This document shows positions 8,309 through 17,058 of a DNA stretch of 64,000 bases, piece by piece. The stretch comes from Paracoccus denitrificans (GTDB taxonomy: Bacteria > Pseudomonadota > Alphaproteobacteria > Rhodobacterales > Rhodobacteraceae). Under the pieces are notes generated by a model that ran no database searches, was not told where the DNA came from, and worked only from the letters and a program-made list of their open reading frames with translations. The stretch is taken from positions 62,001 to 126,000 of the forward strand of contig QFNE01000002.1 of NCBI GenBank assembly GCA_003240735.1, given 5' to 3'. Each line of letters opens with the position of its first letter. Within the stretch, counting starts at the first letter, position 1. The translations under genes were made by a program, and so were the position numbers.

Positions 8309-9031
8309 TTAGTGGATCATGGGTTTGCGCGGCGGGCGTGGGCGCAGCGTTTCCGTCATCTGCTGCGCAGGTCCCGCAAGCAGCAGCCAAAGCGAGGTGA
8401 TCAGCAGGCCATGGACGGCCCACGTCTCGGCCTGGAAATCGTCGATGATCATCCATGCGGCGAAGACCACCCACGCCGCCGCCATCGGCAGCGAAATCCA
8501 GCGCCACCGCTGGGTGCGTACGGGATGGATGAACTTGACGTTCAGAAACATCGCGACGGCCAACACCACGACCACGAACAGCGTGATGCGCCAGTCCGGG
8601 CGCAGCGCGAACAGAACCAGCACCACCATGTTCCAGCACGCCGGAAAGCCCGCAAAGGAATAATCCCGCGTTTTCATACGCGTATCGCAGAAATAGATGA
8701 CCGAACCATAGGTGATCGCGATGATTGCGACCCAGCCGGTCCACCCGTCCAGCAGCCCGGATTTGAACAGCGCGTAGGCGGGGATGAACACATACGTCAG
8801 ATAGTCTATGATCAGGTCCATCAGGACGCCGTCATAGGTCGGCCAGATGTCCCGCACCTTATACCGCCGCGCCAGTGGCCCATCGATGCCGTCCACGACC
8901 AGCGCGACGACCAGCCACGCGAACATGGCCGACCAGCGTTCTTCGACGGCGGCCAGCATGGCAAGCATCGACAGAACCGCACCGGTGGCGGTCAGCAGAT
9001 GAACAGACAGGGCTTTGATACGTGGTGTCAT
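8309..9031 (-). CDS. pcs: Phosphatidylcholine synthase
   Basis: This 240-residue integral membrane protein has about eight hydrophobic segments and the CDP-alcohol phosphatidyltransferase signature in the variant typical of Pcs: DGIDGPLARR followed by TYDGVLMDLIIDY, supplying the conserved metal-binding aspartates. The enzyme condenses CDP-diacylglycerol with choline to make phosphatidylcholine in the inner membrane, an alternative to PE methylation found in many Rhodobacteraceae and rhizobia. Length is normal. The gene is on the minus strand between the Lrp-type regulator gene and the binding-protein gene with no overlap, so cotranscription is uncertain. Confidence 0.92.
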   Translation of the reverse strand: MTPRIKALSVHLLTATGAVLSMLAMLAAVEERWSAMFAWLVVALVVDGIDGPLARRYKVRDIWPTYDGVLMDLIIDYLTYVFIPAYALFKSGLLDGWTGWVAIIAITYGSVIYFCDTRMKTRDYSFAGFPACWNMVVLVLFALRPDWRITLFVVVVLAVAMFLNVKFIHPVRTQRWRWISLPMAAAWVVFAAWMIIDDFQAETWAVHGLLITSLWLLLAGPAQQMTETLRPRPPRKPMIH

Positions 9032-9102
9032 GACGAGCTTGTGACATTCAGCCGACTGTGGCGCAACCTTGTTGCCGCAGCGCAGCGCAGCGCCGTCAGC
9101 CG

Positions 9103-9588
9103 TCAGTCGCCCAGCGGCAGGGCGGTCGTCGCCTTCATCTGCTCCATCGACAGCAGCGCGGTCACGTTCTGGATGCGCACTTCGGAAATCAACGACTGAT
9201 AGAAACGGTCATACGCCCGTGCGTTTCGGACCTGCACCTTGAGGATATAGTCGATATCCCCCGCCAGCCGGTGCGCTTCGATGACCTCGGGTCGAGAGCG
9301 GACGGCAGACATGAACCGCGCGGCCCAGTCGGCGTCGTGTTCGGAGGTGCGGATCAGGACAAAGAAACACGCTTCCAGCCCGACCGCCTCGGCGTCCAGA
9401 ATCGCCACCTGCGCACGGATGACGCCCGACTCTTTCAGGCGCCGGATTCGGTTCCACACAGGGGTCCGCGAGGCCCCGACGCGGGTCGCGATTTCGTCCA
9501 GCGGCAGGCTTGCATCCTGCTGCAGCAGGGACAGTATCTTGCGGTCTGTCCCGTCAAGGCGGACGGTTGTCCCGTCTGTGTCAGCCAT
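9103..9588 (-). CDS. Lrp/AsnC family transcriptional regulator
   Basis: This is a 161-residue protein. An N-terminal winged helix-turn-helix (LDGTDRKILSLLQQDASL, then VGASRTPVWNRIRRLKESGV) is followed by an RAM ligand domain (HRLAGDIDYILKVQVRNARAYDRFY). It is transcribed divergently from the sulphite reductase cluster beginning at 9710, across 121 bp. That arrangement and the repeated GGCAAAT words in the gap suggest it controls that cluster, probably in response to a sulphur-containing amino acid or precursor. The effector is inferred, not seen. Confidence 0.9.
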   Translation of the reverse strand: MADTDGTTVRLDGTDRKILSLLQQDASLPLDEIATRVGASRTPVWNRIRRLKESGVIRAQVAILDAEAVGLEACFFVLIRTSEHDADWAARFMSAVRSRPEVIEAHRLAGDIDYILKVQVRNARAYDRFYQSLISEVRIQNVTALLSMEQMKATTALPLGD

Positions 9589-9709
9589 ATGGCAAATCCT
9601 TCCACGTCGCGGCGCGGCACCGAAACTCCGTTCTTATTTCCCAGTGATAATGGCAAATCGCAAGGCAAATTTTCTATATAGAGTGGATACGCAACCAGAC
9701 AGGTGACGC
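9589..9709. promoter_or_regulatory. Divergent control region, Lrp-type regulator / sulphite reduction cluster
   Basis: Three copies of GGCAAAT occur at 9591-9597, 9652-9658 and 9664-9670, the last two 12 bp apart. An AT-rich stretch TATATAGAGT at about 9675-9684 could be the -10 region for the plus-strand operon. These are candidate operator half-sites for the adjacent Lrp-family protein. Confidence 0.4.
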
Positions 9710-10033
9710 ATGTCCAAGGCCTTCGCCATTTCGCAAACGACTCCGGCCGTCCTGACGGCCAACGACCTGCGATCGGGCCGATGTGTCTGGATGGCGGGGC
9801 AGGGCTGGACGACCGACCCGCGCGGCGCGACGCTGTTTGACGACCAGGGTGCCGCCGATCTGGCACTGCTGGACGCACAGGCGCAGGCCCATATCGTCGT
9901 CGGCCCCTATCTGGTCGAGGCGCGGCGTACGGACACAGGTCCCGCCGCTGCCCATTTCCGCGAAGATTTCCGCCATCACGGCCCCTCGGTCGAGACGTTG
10001 GCGCAGGACGTGAAAGATCTGGCCCATGTTTGA
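9710..10033 (+). CDS. DUF2849 domain protein of the sulphite reduction cluster
   Basis: This 107-residue soluble protein matches what I know of DUF2849 (PF11011), including the early motif LTANDLRSGRCVWM and a central AQAHIVVGPYLVE. Members are found almost only upstream of the nitrite/sulphite reductase gene in alphaproteobacteria, so a role in sulphite reduction is inferred from context. Biochemical function is unknown. Its last 8 bases overlap the start of cysI, consistent with translational coupling. The siroheme synthase gene that often precedes it elsewhere is absent here. Confidence 0.85.
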   Translation: MSKAFAISQTTPAVLTANDLRSGRCVWMAGQGWTTDPRGATLFDDQGAADLALLDAQAQAHIVVGPYLVEARRTDTGPAAAHFREDFRHHGPSVETLAQDVKDLAHV

Positions 10034-11687
10034 CGCCACCCCCGAACCAAATGCCTATCTGCGCCACCGCGCAGCCCAGTTCCGCGCGCAGGTCGCCCGT
10101 CGTCTGGACGGCAGCCTGACCGAGGATGAATTCCGCCCGCTGCGTCTGATGAACGGCGTCTATCTGCAGCTGCACGCCTATATGCTGCGGATCGCGATCC
10201 CCTATGGCACGATCAACCCCGATCAGATGCGCCAGTTGGCAATGATCGCGGATCGGTGGGACCGTGGCTATGGCCACTTCACCACGCGGCAGAACATCCA
10301 GTTCAACTGGCCGTCGCTGGTCGATATCCCCGACATGCTGGATGCGTTGGCCGATGTCGGCCTGCACGCGATCCAGACCAGCGGGAACACCATCCGCAAC
10401 GTCACTACCGACGCCTTCGCCGGCGCCGCGGCGGACGAGGCAGACGATCCCCGTCCGTGGGCAGAACTGCTGCGCATCTGGTCGACCGACCATGCCGAAT
10501 TCCAGTTCCTGCCGCGCAAGTTCAAGATCGCCATTTCCGGCGGCGCGGCGGACCGGGCAGTCGTACCCGCCCACGATATCGGCCTACGGCTGAAGCATCA
10601 GGACGGCGTTTTGGGCTTTGAGGTCTGGATCGGCGGCGGTTTGGGTCGAACGCCGATTCTGGGCAAGGTCGTTCGCGACTTCCTGCCCGCCGACGACCTG
10701 CTGCCCTATGTCGAAGCGATCCTTGCGACCTATAACCTGTCGGGTCGTCGCGACAACAAATACAAGGCGCGCATCAAGGTGACCGTCGCCGAACGCGGTC
10801 TGGACGTCATGCGCGCCGAGATCGAGGAAGAATTCCTGCGCCGCCGCGCGGACTTCAACGGCCCCGGTGCGGCGCTGCTGGACGAATTGCGCGCGCGGTT
10901 CGCCCCGCCCGCATTCCGTGCCCCCGACGACGCGGCCTATCTCGCCGCGCGTGACGCGGACCCGGTGTTCCGGTCGTGGGCCGACACCAACCTGTCGGCG
11001 CACAAGGCGCCGGGATATGCTGGTGTGACCGTCTCGCTCAAAGGCGTCGAGGCGATCCCCGGTGATGCGACGTCGTCGCAGATGCGCCTGCTGGCCGATC
11101 TGGCCGAACGCTTTGGGCACAGCGACCTGCGCATCCAGCACGACCAGAACGTCGTGCTGCCCCATGTCCATCTGTCGGACCTGCCCGCGCTTTATGGCGA
11201 ACTGCGCACCGCCGGTCTTGGCGCGGCGAATGCCGGGCTGATCACGGACATCATTTCCTGCCCCGGCATGGATTTCTGCACGCTCGCAACCGCCCGGTCG
11301 GTGCCGATCGCGCAGGAACTGCAGGCGTATGTGCGCTCGCGCGATCTGGAACATGACATCGGCCTGTTCGATGTGCGGATTTCCGGCTGCATCAACGCCT
11401 GCGGGCACCACCACTTGGGCCATATCGGCATTCTGGGGCTGGATCGCGCCGGGGTCGAAAACTATCAGATCACGCTGGGCGGGGACGGCTATGACATCCC
11501 CACCATTGGCGAACGCGCGGGGGCTGGCTTCCCCTATGATCAGGTGGTTCCGGCCATCGGGCGGCTTCTGGATACCTATCTGGACGTGCGCGAAGATGCG
11601 GGCGAGCGCTTCATCGATGCGCTGCGACGTCTGGGCCCGGCACCCTTCAAGGCCGCGCTTTACCCGGTCGAGGCGGCCCATGCTTGA
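10026..11687 (+). CDS. cysI: Assimilatory sulphite reductase haemoprotein (nitrite/sulphite reductase family)
   Basis: This 553-residue siroheme/[4Fe-4S] enzyme has the two-fold ferrodoxin-like half-domains of the family. Examples are GHFTTRQNIQFNWP early on and LRIQHDQNVVLPHV in the second half. The cluster ligands are in CPGMDFC (C412, C418) and CINACGHHH (C455, C459). It reduces sulphite to sulphide with six electrons in the cytoplasm. Nitrite reductase is the main alternative, but the adjacent APS/PAPS reductase favours sulphite. The electron donor is likely ferredoxin, fed by the ferredoxin-NADP reductase encoded at the end of the cluster. It overlaps both neighbours by 8 bases. Confidence 0.9.
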   Translation: MFDATPEPNAYLRHRAAQFRAQVARRLDGSLTEDEFRPLRLMNGVYLQLHAYMLRIAIPYGTINPDQMRQLAMIADRWDRGYGHFTTRQNIQFNWPSLVDIPDMLDALADVGLHAIQTSGNTIRNVTTDAFAGAAADEADDPRPWAELLRIWSTDHAEFQFLPRKFKIAISGGAADRAVVPAHDIGLRLKHQDGVLGFEVWIGGGLGRTPILGKVVRDFLPADDLLPYVEAILATYNLSGRRDNKYKARIKVTVAERGLDVMRAEIEEEFLRRRADFNGPGAALLDELRARFAPPAFRAPDDAAYLAARDADPVFRSWADTNLSAHKAPGYAGVTVSLKGVEAIPGDATSSQMRLLADLAERFGHSDLRIQHDQNVVLPHVHLSDLPALYGELRTAGLGAANAGLITDIISCPGMDFCTLATARSVPIAQELQAYVRSRDLEHDIGLFDVRISGCINACGHHHLGHIGILGLDRAGVENYQITLGGDGYDIPTIGERAGAGFPYDQVVPAIGRLLDTYLDVREDAGERFIDALRRLGPAPFKAALYPVEAAHA

Positions 11688-12882
11688 TTCAAATCTGGAC
11701 GCGCGCGCGGCGTCCCTGAATGCGCGTTACCGCCACAAGGCGGGGATCGAGGTGTTGCGGGCCGCCTTGGCCGACCCGCAACTGGGCAAGGTCGCGCTGG
11801 TTTCCAGCTTCGGCGCGGAATCCGTGGTGCTGCTGCACATGCTGTCGGTCGTCGCGCCGTCGACGCCAGTCCTGTTCATCGACACCGAGATGCTGTTTCC
11901 CGAAACACTGGAGTATCAGCGCAGCGTCGCCGAACGGCTGCCCTTGACCGACATCCGCATCATCCGCGCGACCGAGGCGGAAATTGCCGCGGCCGATCCG
12001 GATGGGACGCTTCACAAGACCCGGCCGGATGCCTGCTGCGACCTGCGCAAGGTGGTGCCGCTGGAACGGGTCCTGTCCGGCTTTGACGGCTGGATCACGG
12101 GGCGCAAGCGCTTTCAGGGTGGCGCGCGCAAGGAGCTGGAATTCTTTGACGCCGAACACCCCTCGCGGCTGCGGGTAAATCCGTTGGCGCATTGGCGCCC
12201 CGAGGATGTGCGCGAATACATGGACGAAAACGGCCTGCCCCGGCATCCGCTGGTGGCCAAGGGCTATCCCTCGATCGGCTGCGCGCCCTGCACGTCGCCC
12301 GTCAAGGCCGGCGAAGATCAACGCGCCGGACGCTGGCGCGGCGAAGAGAAGACAGAATGCGGCATCCACTTCATCGGGGGAAAAATGGTCCGCGGACCGA
12401 TCAAGGAGACCGACATCATGGGAGACGCCCAGCCCACCACGCCAGAACCAGCCGAGCAGTCTGCTCAGCAGACCGGCCCCCAGACTGCGCCCGAGGTTCC
12501 TGCCGTTGACGCCGACGCGCCGGTACTGGTGCGCGACGACGGCTTTCATCCCGTCGACGGGCAGCCACAGGCCGTGATCGCGCCGGATACAGACCCGACG
12601 ACGCTGGGCCAGTACCTGAACGCCGAGCTGATCGCCGTGGATTTTCCTGCAATGGGCGACGGGCGGGGCTTCACGCTGGCGCGGCGCCTGCGCGCACTGG
12701 GCTACAGCGGACGGCTGCGGGCCACGGGGCGCCTGATCGCGGATCAGTACGCCATGGCCCGCCGTGTGGGCTTTGACGAGGTCGAGATTTCGGCCGAACT
12801 CGCGCGTCGCCAGACGCAGGACCAATGGACCTACCGGGCCGACTGGCGCGAATGGGACCACCGCGCGCAGCTGGCGGGCTAG
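11680..12882 (+). CDS. cysH: APS/PAPS reductase fused to a DUF934 domain
   Basis: The first 240 residues are an assimilatory adenylyl/phosphoadenylyl sulphate reductase. It has SSFGAESVVLLHML (PP-loop-like), CC at 119-120 and CAPC at 201-204, four cysteines for a [4Fe-4S] cluster that favour APS as substrate, and the redox motif ECGIHFI (C227). Usually the protein ends soon after the motif IGGKMVRGPIKE. Here the frame continues through a Pro/Gln/Glu-rich linker into a complete DUF934 domain (about 290-400; ARRLRALGYSGRLRATG, RVGFDEVEI), giving 400 residues. A good ribosome site AAGGAG (12403-12408) and ATG at 12418 inside the linker could also produce DUF934 alone. Start overlaps cysI as ATGCTTGA. 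Confidence 0.88.
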   Translation: MLDSNLDARAASLNARYRHKAGIEVLRAALADPQLGKVALVSSFGAESVVLLHMLSVVAPSTPVLFIDTEMLFPETLEYQRSVAERLPLTDIRIIRATEAEIAAADPDGTLHKTRPDACCDLRKVVPLERVLSGFDGWITGRKRFQGGARKELEFFDAEHPSRLRVNPLAHWRPEDVREYMDENGLPRHPLVAKGYPSIGCAPCTSPVKAGEDQRAGRWRGEEKTECGIHFIGGKMVRGPIKETDIMGDAQPTTPEPAEQSAQQTGPQTAPEVPAVDADAPVLVRDDGFHPVDGQPQAVIAPDTDPTTLGQYLNAELIAVDFPAMGDGRGFTLARRLRALGYSGRLRATGRLIADQYAMARRVGFDEVEISAELARRQTQDQWTYRADWREWDHRAQLAG

Positions 12883-12922
12883 CCCCCGCCTGCGCTTTCA
12901 CGTAATCCAACCCGCGGATGGG

Positions 12923-13771
12923 ATGATGACACTGGACTTGCCTGTGACCGATTTGACCGAAACCCAATCGACCAAGACGATCGTGCCGGATGCGCAGACC
13001 GTGTTGTCGGTCAGGCACTGGAACGACCACCTGTTTTCCTTCCGCGTGACGCGACCGCCAAGCCTGCGGTTCCGGTCGGGCGAATTCGTCATGATCGGTC
13101 TGATCGGCGAAAACGGAAAGCCGATCCAAAGGGCGTATTCCATCGCCAGCCCGTCTTGGGACGACGAGCTGGAGTTCTATTCGATCAAGGTCGCGGACGG
13201 CCCGCTGACGTCGCGCCTGCAGCATATCCAGCCGGGCCAGCAGATCATCCTGCGGCCGAAACCCGTGGGCACGCTGGTGCTGGACGCGCTGCTGCCCGGC
13301 AAGCGGCTGTGGTTCTTGGCGACCGGCACCGGCATCGCGCCGTTTGCCAGCCTGATGCGCGACCCCGACACGTTCGAACGGTATGAGCAGGTCATCATGA
13401 TGCATACCTGCCGCACGGTCGATGAACTGGCCTATGGCCAGGAACTGGTCACGCATCTGAAACACGACCCGCTGCTGTCTGAGATGTACGGCGAAAACTT
13501 TGCCGACCGGCTGCTCTATTACCCCACCACCACCCGAGAGGCGTTCAGCTATACCGGGCGCATCACCGACAACCTGACCTCGGGCAAGGTCTTTGCCGAT
13601 CTGAACCTGCCGGTGATGAACCCGGTCGAAGACCGCGCGATGGTCTGCGGCAGCCTTGCGTTCAACGTGGATGTGAAACACGTGCTGGAAAGCTTTGGCC
13701 TGAACGAAGGTGCCAACAGCGAACCCCGCGAATTCGTGGTGGAAAAGGCCTTCGTCGGCGAAGGCGTTTAG
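12923..13771 (+). CDS. fpr: Ferredoxin--NADP+ reductase
   Basis: This 282-residue flavoprotein has the FNR layout: an FAD domain with QRAYSIASPSWDDELEFYSI and VADGPLTSRLQ, then an NADP domain with WFLATGTGIAPFASLMRD, MMHTCRTVDELAY, and the end segment REFVVEKAF typical of the bacterial Fpr subclass. It would move electrons between NADPH and ferredoxin, here supplying the sulphite reductase encoded upstream. It is 40 bases after the cysH-DUF934 stop and closes the cluster. Two adjacent ATGs (12923, 12926) are possible starts; I used the first. Confidence 0.93.
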   Translation: MMTLDLPVTDLTETQSTKTIVPDAQTVLSVRHWNDHLFSFRVTRPPSLRFRSGEFVMIGLIGENGKPIQRAYSIASPSWDDELEFYSIKVADGPLTSRLQHIQPGQQIILRPKPVGTLVLDALLPGKRLWFLATGTGIAPFASLMRDPDTFERYEQVIMMHTCRTVDELAYGQELVTHLKHDPLLSEMYGENFADRLLYYPTTTREAFSYTGRITDNLTSGKVFADLNLPVMNPVEDRAMVCGSLAFNVDVKHVLESFGLNEGANSEPREFVVEKAFVGEGV

Positions 13772-13811
13772 CCGCAAAGGGGGGCTGCCGCCCCCGCCGC
13801 GTTCCGCGTCT

Positions 13812-13840
13812 CCCCCGCGGATATTTTCGTGACGAAGATG
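13812..13840 (-). repeat. Dispersed intergenic repeat, copy A
   Basis: Its reverse complement reads CATCTTCGTCACGAAAATAT then a CCGCGGGGG end, matching the TCTTCGTCA-n3-AATATCC-C/G-rich consensus seen in four other gaps of this window. It forms an inverted pair with copy B, 31 bp away. Confidence 0.7.
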
Positions 13841-13871
13841 ATACGTCAGGGCAGGGGCCCCGCGCCCCGAT

Positions 13872-13920
13872 GCTCTTCGTCATTCAAGTATCCCGGGGGT
13901 CCGGGGGCTGGCCCCCGGCT
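13872..13920 (+). repeat. Dispersed intergenic repeat, copy B (hairpin subfamily)
   Basis: It begins GCTCTTCGTCATTCAAGTAT and ends in a GGGGGCTGGCCCCC hairpin. It is almost identical to copy C at 33671-33716. Confidence 0.75.
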
Positions 13921-14014
13921 CTCGGCCCGATCACATGTTGGGTCGGAGACGCCCGTTGACAGCCCCGGCACACATCCCCATGTTGCCGCCCCGAACCGTC
14001 ACCTGAGGTTGTCC

Positions 14015-16657
14015 ATGCCCGTCGTCGTTGTCGAATCCCCTGCGAAAGCCAAGACGATCAACAAGTATCTGGGCGACAGCTACACGGTGCTGGCGTCCTT
14101 CGGGCATGTCCGCGACCTGCCGCCCAAGGACGGATCCGTCGATACCGCCGACGATTTCGAGATGACCTGGGAAATCGCAGCCGAGTCGAAAAAGCACGTC
14201 AAGGCGATCCGCGATGCGCTGGCGTCCGACCCGAACCTGATCCTAGCCACCGACCCCGATCGCGAAGGCGAGGCGATTTCATGGCACCTGAAAGAGGCGT
14301 TAGCATCTGCCCTGAAAAAGGCGCAGGTCAGCCGTGTGACCTTCAACGCCATCACCAAATCCGCCGTGACCGAGGCGATGGCCAATCCCCGCGAAATCGA
14401 CCAGCCGCTGGTCGACGCCTATCTGGCACGACGCGCGCTGGACTATCTGGTCGGCTTCAACCTGTCCCCGGTCCTGTGGCGCAAGCTGCCGGGCGCGAAA
14501 TCCGCCGGTCGCGTGCAGTCCGTGGCCCTTCGGATCATCGTCGACCGCGAGATGGAGATCGAGGCGTTCCGCGCCAAGGAATACTGGTCGGTGCACGCGA
14601 CGCTCGCCACGCCTTCGGGCGATCAGTACGCAGCCCAGCTGGTCAGCTTTGGCGGCAAGAAGCTTGAACGCTATGACCTCGCGACCGAGGAGCAGGCCAA
14701 GCTGGCGGTCGCCGCGATCGACAGCCGCGATCTGTCGGTGACGTCGGTCCAGTCGAAACCGGCCAGCCGCAACCCGTGGCCGCCCTTCATGACATCGACC
14801 CTGCAGCAGGAAGCCAGCCGCAAGCTGGGCCTTGGCGCACGGGCCTGCATGGGCGCGGCCCAGCGCCTCTATGAGGCGGGGCACATCACCTATATGCGGA
14901 CCGACGGCATCGACATGGCACCCGAGGCCGTGATGGCCGCGCGCGACGCCATCAAGGCGCGGTTCGGGGCGGAATACCTGCCATCCAGCCCGCGCATGTA
15001 CAAGAACAAGGCCAAGAACGCTCAGGAAGCGCATGAATGTATCCGCCCGACCGACATGATGATGTCGCCGGACCGCCTGAATGCGGAACCCGAGCAGAAG
15101 AAGCTGTACGACCTGATCTGGAAGCGCACCATCGCGTCCCAGATGGAAGCCGCCCGCATGGAGCGCACCGCGGTCGAGATTGCCAGCAATGACGGACAGG
15201 TCGGCTTGCGCGCGAATGGGCAGGTGATGCTGTTTGACGGCTTCCTGCGTGTCTATGACCAGGGCCGCGACGATGACGAAGGCGAAGACAGCGCCCGCCT
15301 GCCGGTGATCGCCCAGGGCGAGGCGGCGACCAAGCGCGACATCACGCCCGAGCAGCACTTCACCCAGCCCCCGCCCCGCTATACCGAGGCGACGCTGGTC
15401 AAGCGGATGGAAGAACTGGGGATCGGCCGCCCGTCCACCTATGCCTCGATCGTCACGACGATCCAGGACCGCGACTATGTCCGCAAAGACAAGAACCGTC
15501 TGATCCCCGAAGACAAGGGCCGGTTGGTCACGATATTCCTGCGCACGTACTTCCCGCGCTATGTCAGCTATGACTTCACTGCCGATCTGGAATCGGAACT
15601 GGACGATATCTCATCCGGGTCGCGCGAGTACCGCGAAGTCTTGCGCCGCTTCTGGCGCGATTTCACCGCCGCGCTGGAAGGCACGAGCGAGCTGCGCATC
15701 ACCGAGGTGTTGCAGGCCATCGACGACGCGCTGGCCCCCCATCTTTACCCGCCGCGTGCGGATGGGGGGGATCCGCGCGAATGCCCGCTGTGCCATCAAG
15801 GGCGGTTGAACCTGAAGACCGCACGTTCGGGCGGCGCGTTCATCGGCTGCACCAACTATCCCGAATGCCGCTATACCCGGCCGCTGGGCGGTCCGGAAGG
15901 CGAGGCGGTGGGCGACACGGTTCTGGGTCAGGACCCCGAGGGACTGGAAATCAGCCTCAAGAACGGCCGCTTCGGCCCCTATGTCCAGCGCGGCGAGGCG
16001 ACCGCCGAGGCACCGAAGCCACCTCGGGCGTCGATCCCCAAAGGGTGGGACGCCGGGTCGATGGATCTGGAAAAGGCGCTGATGCTGCTGGATCTGCCGC
16101 GTGAAATCGGGCCGCACCCCGAAGACGGCGTCGTGGTCGAGGCGGGGATCGGTCGTTATGGCCCGTTCGTCAAGCACGGGTCCAAATACGCCAACCTGCC
16201 CGAGGTTGATGAGGTATTCACCATCGGCATGAACCGCGCGGTCGAGGTTCTGGCGCAAAAGAACATCCGCGGTCGTGCGGCCCCGGCGGCGCCTTTGGCC
16301 GAACTGGGCGACCACCCCGATGGCGGCGCCATTCAGGTTCTGAACGGGCGGTTCGGGCCTTACGTCAAATGGGGCAAGATCAACGCAACGTTGCCCCGCG
16401 ATCTGGCACCCGAGGCGGTGACGATGGATCAGGCGCTGGAACTGATCGCGGCCAAGGCCAGCAAGGGCGGCAAGAAACCAGCCGCCAGGAAACCTGCGGC
16501 CAAAAAGCCGGCAGCCAAGAAGGCGACGGCCAAGGCGGACGCGGCCGAAAAACCTGCCGCCAAGAAGGCCGCTGCCAAGAAACCGGCTGCCAAGAAGCCC
16601 GCCGCGAAAAAGCCGGCCACCAAGAAGGCTGCTGCAAAAGACGCAGATGACGCATGA
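14015..16657 (+). CDS. topA: DNA topoisomerase I
   Basis: This 880-residue type IA topoisomerase relaxes negative supercoils. The Toprim domain opens at residue 1 (MPVVVVESPAKAKTI) with ATDPDREGEAISWHL. The catalytic tyrosine is in ITYMRTDG (Y293). A Cys4 zinc-ribbon element starts at about residue 590 (CPLCHQGRLNL ... CTNYPEC), followed by zinc-less repeats with NGRFGPYV three times. The last 60 residues are a Lys/Ala/Pro tail of AAKKPA-type repeats, seen in many alphaproteobacterial and actinobacterial enzymes and likely a DNA-binding tail. I used the ATG at 14015, which begins the conserved Toprim text; upstream in-frame codons lie in repeat sequence. Stop overlaps ybgC (ATGA). Confidence 0.96.
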   Translation: MPVVVVESPAKAKTINKYLGDSYTVLASFGHVRDLPPKDGSVDTADDFEMTWEIAAESKKHVKAIRDALASDPNLILATDPDREGEAISWHLKEALASALKKAQVSRVTFNAITKSAVTEAMANPREIDQPLVDAYLARRALDYLVGFNLSPVLWRKLPGAKSAGRVQSVALRIIVDREMEIEAFRAKEYWSVHATLATPSGDQYAAQLVSFGGKKLERYDLATEEQAKLAVAAIDSRDLSVTSVQSKPASRNPWPPFMTSTLQQEASRKLGLGARACMGAAQRLYEAGHITYMRTDGIDMAPEAVMAARDAIKARFGAEYLPSSPRMYKNKAKNAQEAHECIRPTDMMMSPDRLNAEPEQKKLYDLIWKRTIASQMEAARMERTAVEIASNDGQVGLRANGQVMLFDGFLRVYDQGRDDDEGEDSARLPVIAQGEAATKRDITPEQHFTQPPPRYTEATLVKRMEELGIGRPSTYASIVTTIQDRDYVRKDKNRLIPEDKGRLVTIFLRTYFPRYVSYDFTADLESELDDISSGSREYREVLRRFWRDFTAALEGTSELRITEVLQAIDDALAPHLYPPRADGGDPRECPLCHQGRLNLKTARSGGAFIGCTNYPECRYTRPLGGPEGEAVGDTVLGQDPEGLEISLKNGRFGPYVQRGEATAEAPKPPRASIPKGWDAGSMDLEKALMLLDLPREIGPHPEDGVVVEAGIGRYGPFVKHGSKYANLPEVDEVFTIGMNRAVEVLAQKNIRGRAAPAAPLAELGDHPDGGAIQVLNGRFGPYVKWGKINATLPRDLAPEAVTMDQALELIAAKASKGGKKPAARKPAAKKPAAKKATAKADAAEKPAAKKAAAKKPAAKKPAAKKPATKKAAAKDADDA

Positions 16658-17058
16658 GCCATCGGTTCAGCATCCGCGTCTATTATGAGGACACAGATCT
16701 GGGCGGCGTGGTTTATTACGCCAACTATCTGAAGTTCATCGAACGTGCCCGGACCGAAATGCTGTCGGACGGGGGCGTCGATCAGGCGCAGCTTCTGTCG
16801 GACACCGGCATCGCCTTTGTCGTCCGCCGGGTCGAGGCCGACTACCTTCGCCCCGCCCGGTTCGAGGATCGGCTGGTCGTCGAAACCGTCGTCGACCATG
16901 CAACCGGTTCGCGCATCCTTCTGACGCAGACAGTGCGGCGTGGGGACGAAATCCTGTTCGTGGCCAAGGTCGTCCTTGTCTGCGTCGATCTGGCCACCGT
17001 CCGTCCGACGCGCCTTCCCGAATCTGTTCAAACCGCTCTGGGACATGCCCATGCTTGA
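16654..17058 (+). CDS. ybgC: Tol-Pal associated acyl-CoA thioesterase
   Basis: This 134-residue hot-dog-fold protein has the YbgC signature YYEDTDLGGVVYYANYLKF, including the catalytic aspartate, followed by the usual ERAR.E.L. The enzyme hydrolyses acyl-CoA or acyl-ACP thioesters and is linked to phospholipid metabolism. The gene begins the tol-pal series, as in many proteobacteria, but is separated from tolQ by dap. It overlaps topA by 4 bases and dap by 8, so all three are probably on one transcript. Confidence 0.92.
   Translation: MSHRFSIRVYYEDTDLGGVVYYANYLKFIERARTEMLSDGGVDQAQLLSDTGIAFVVRRVEADYLRPARFEDRLVVETVVDHATGSRILLTQTVRRGDEILFVAKVVLVCVDLATVRPTRLPESVQTALGHAHA

Noticed and set aside
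11329..11679. Upstream extension of the cysH frame over cysI
   Set aside because: The extra 117 residues lie wholly within cysI in another frame; the ATG at 11680 starts the recognisable CysH sequence.
16480..16650. Short regular repeats as a CRISPR array
   Set aside because: They are in-frame Lys/Ala codons of the topA tail with no unique spacers.
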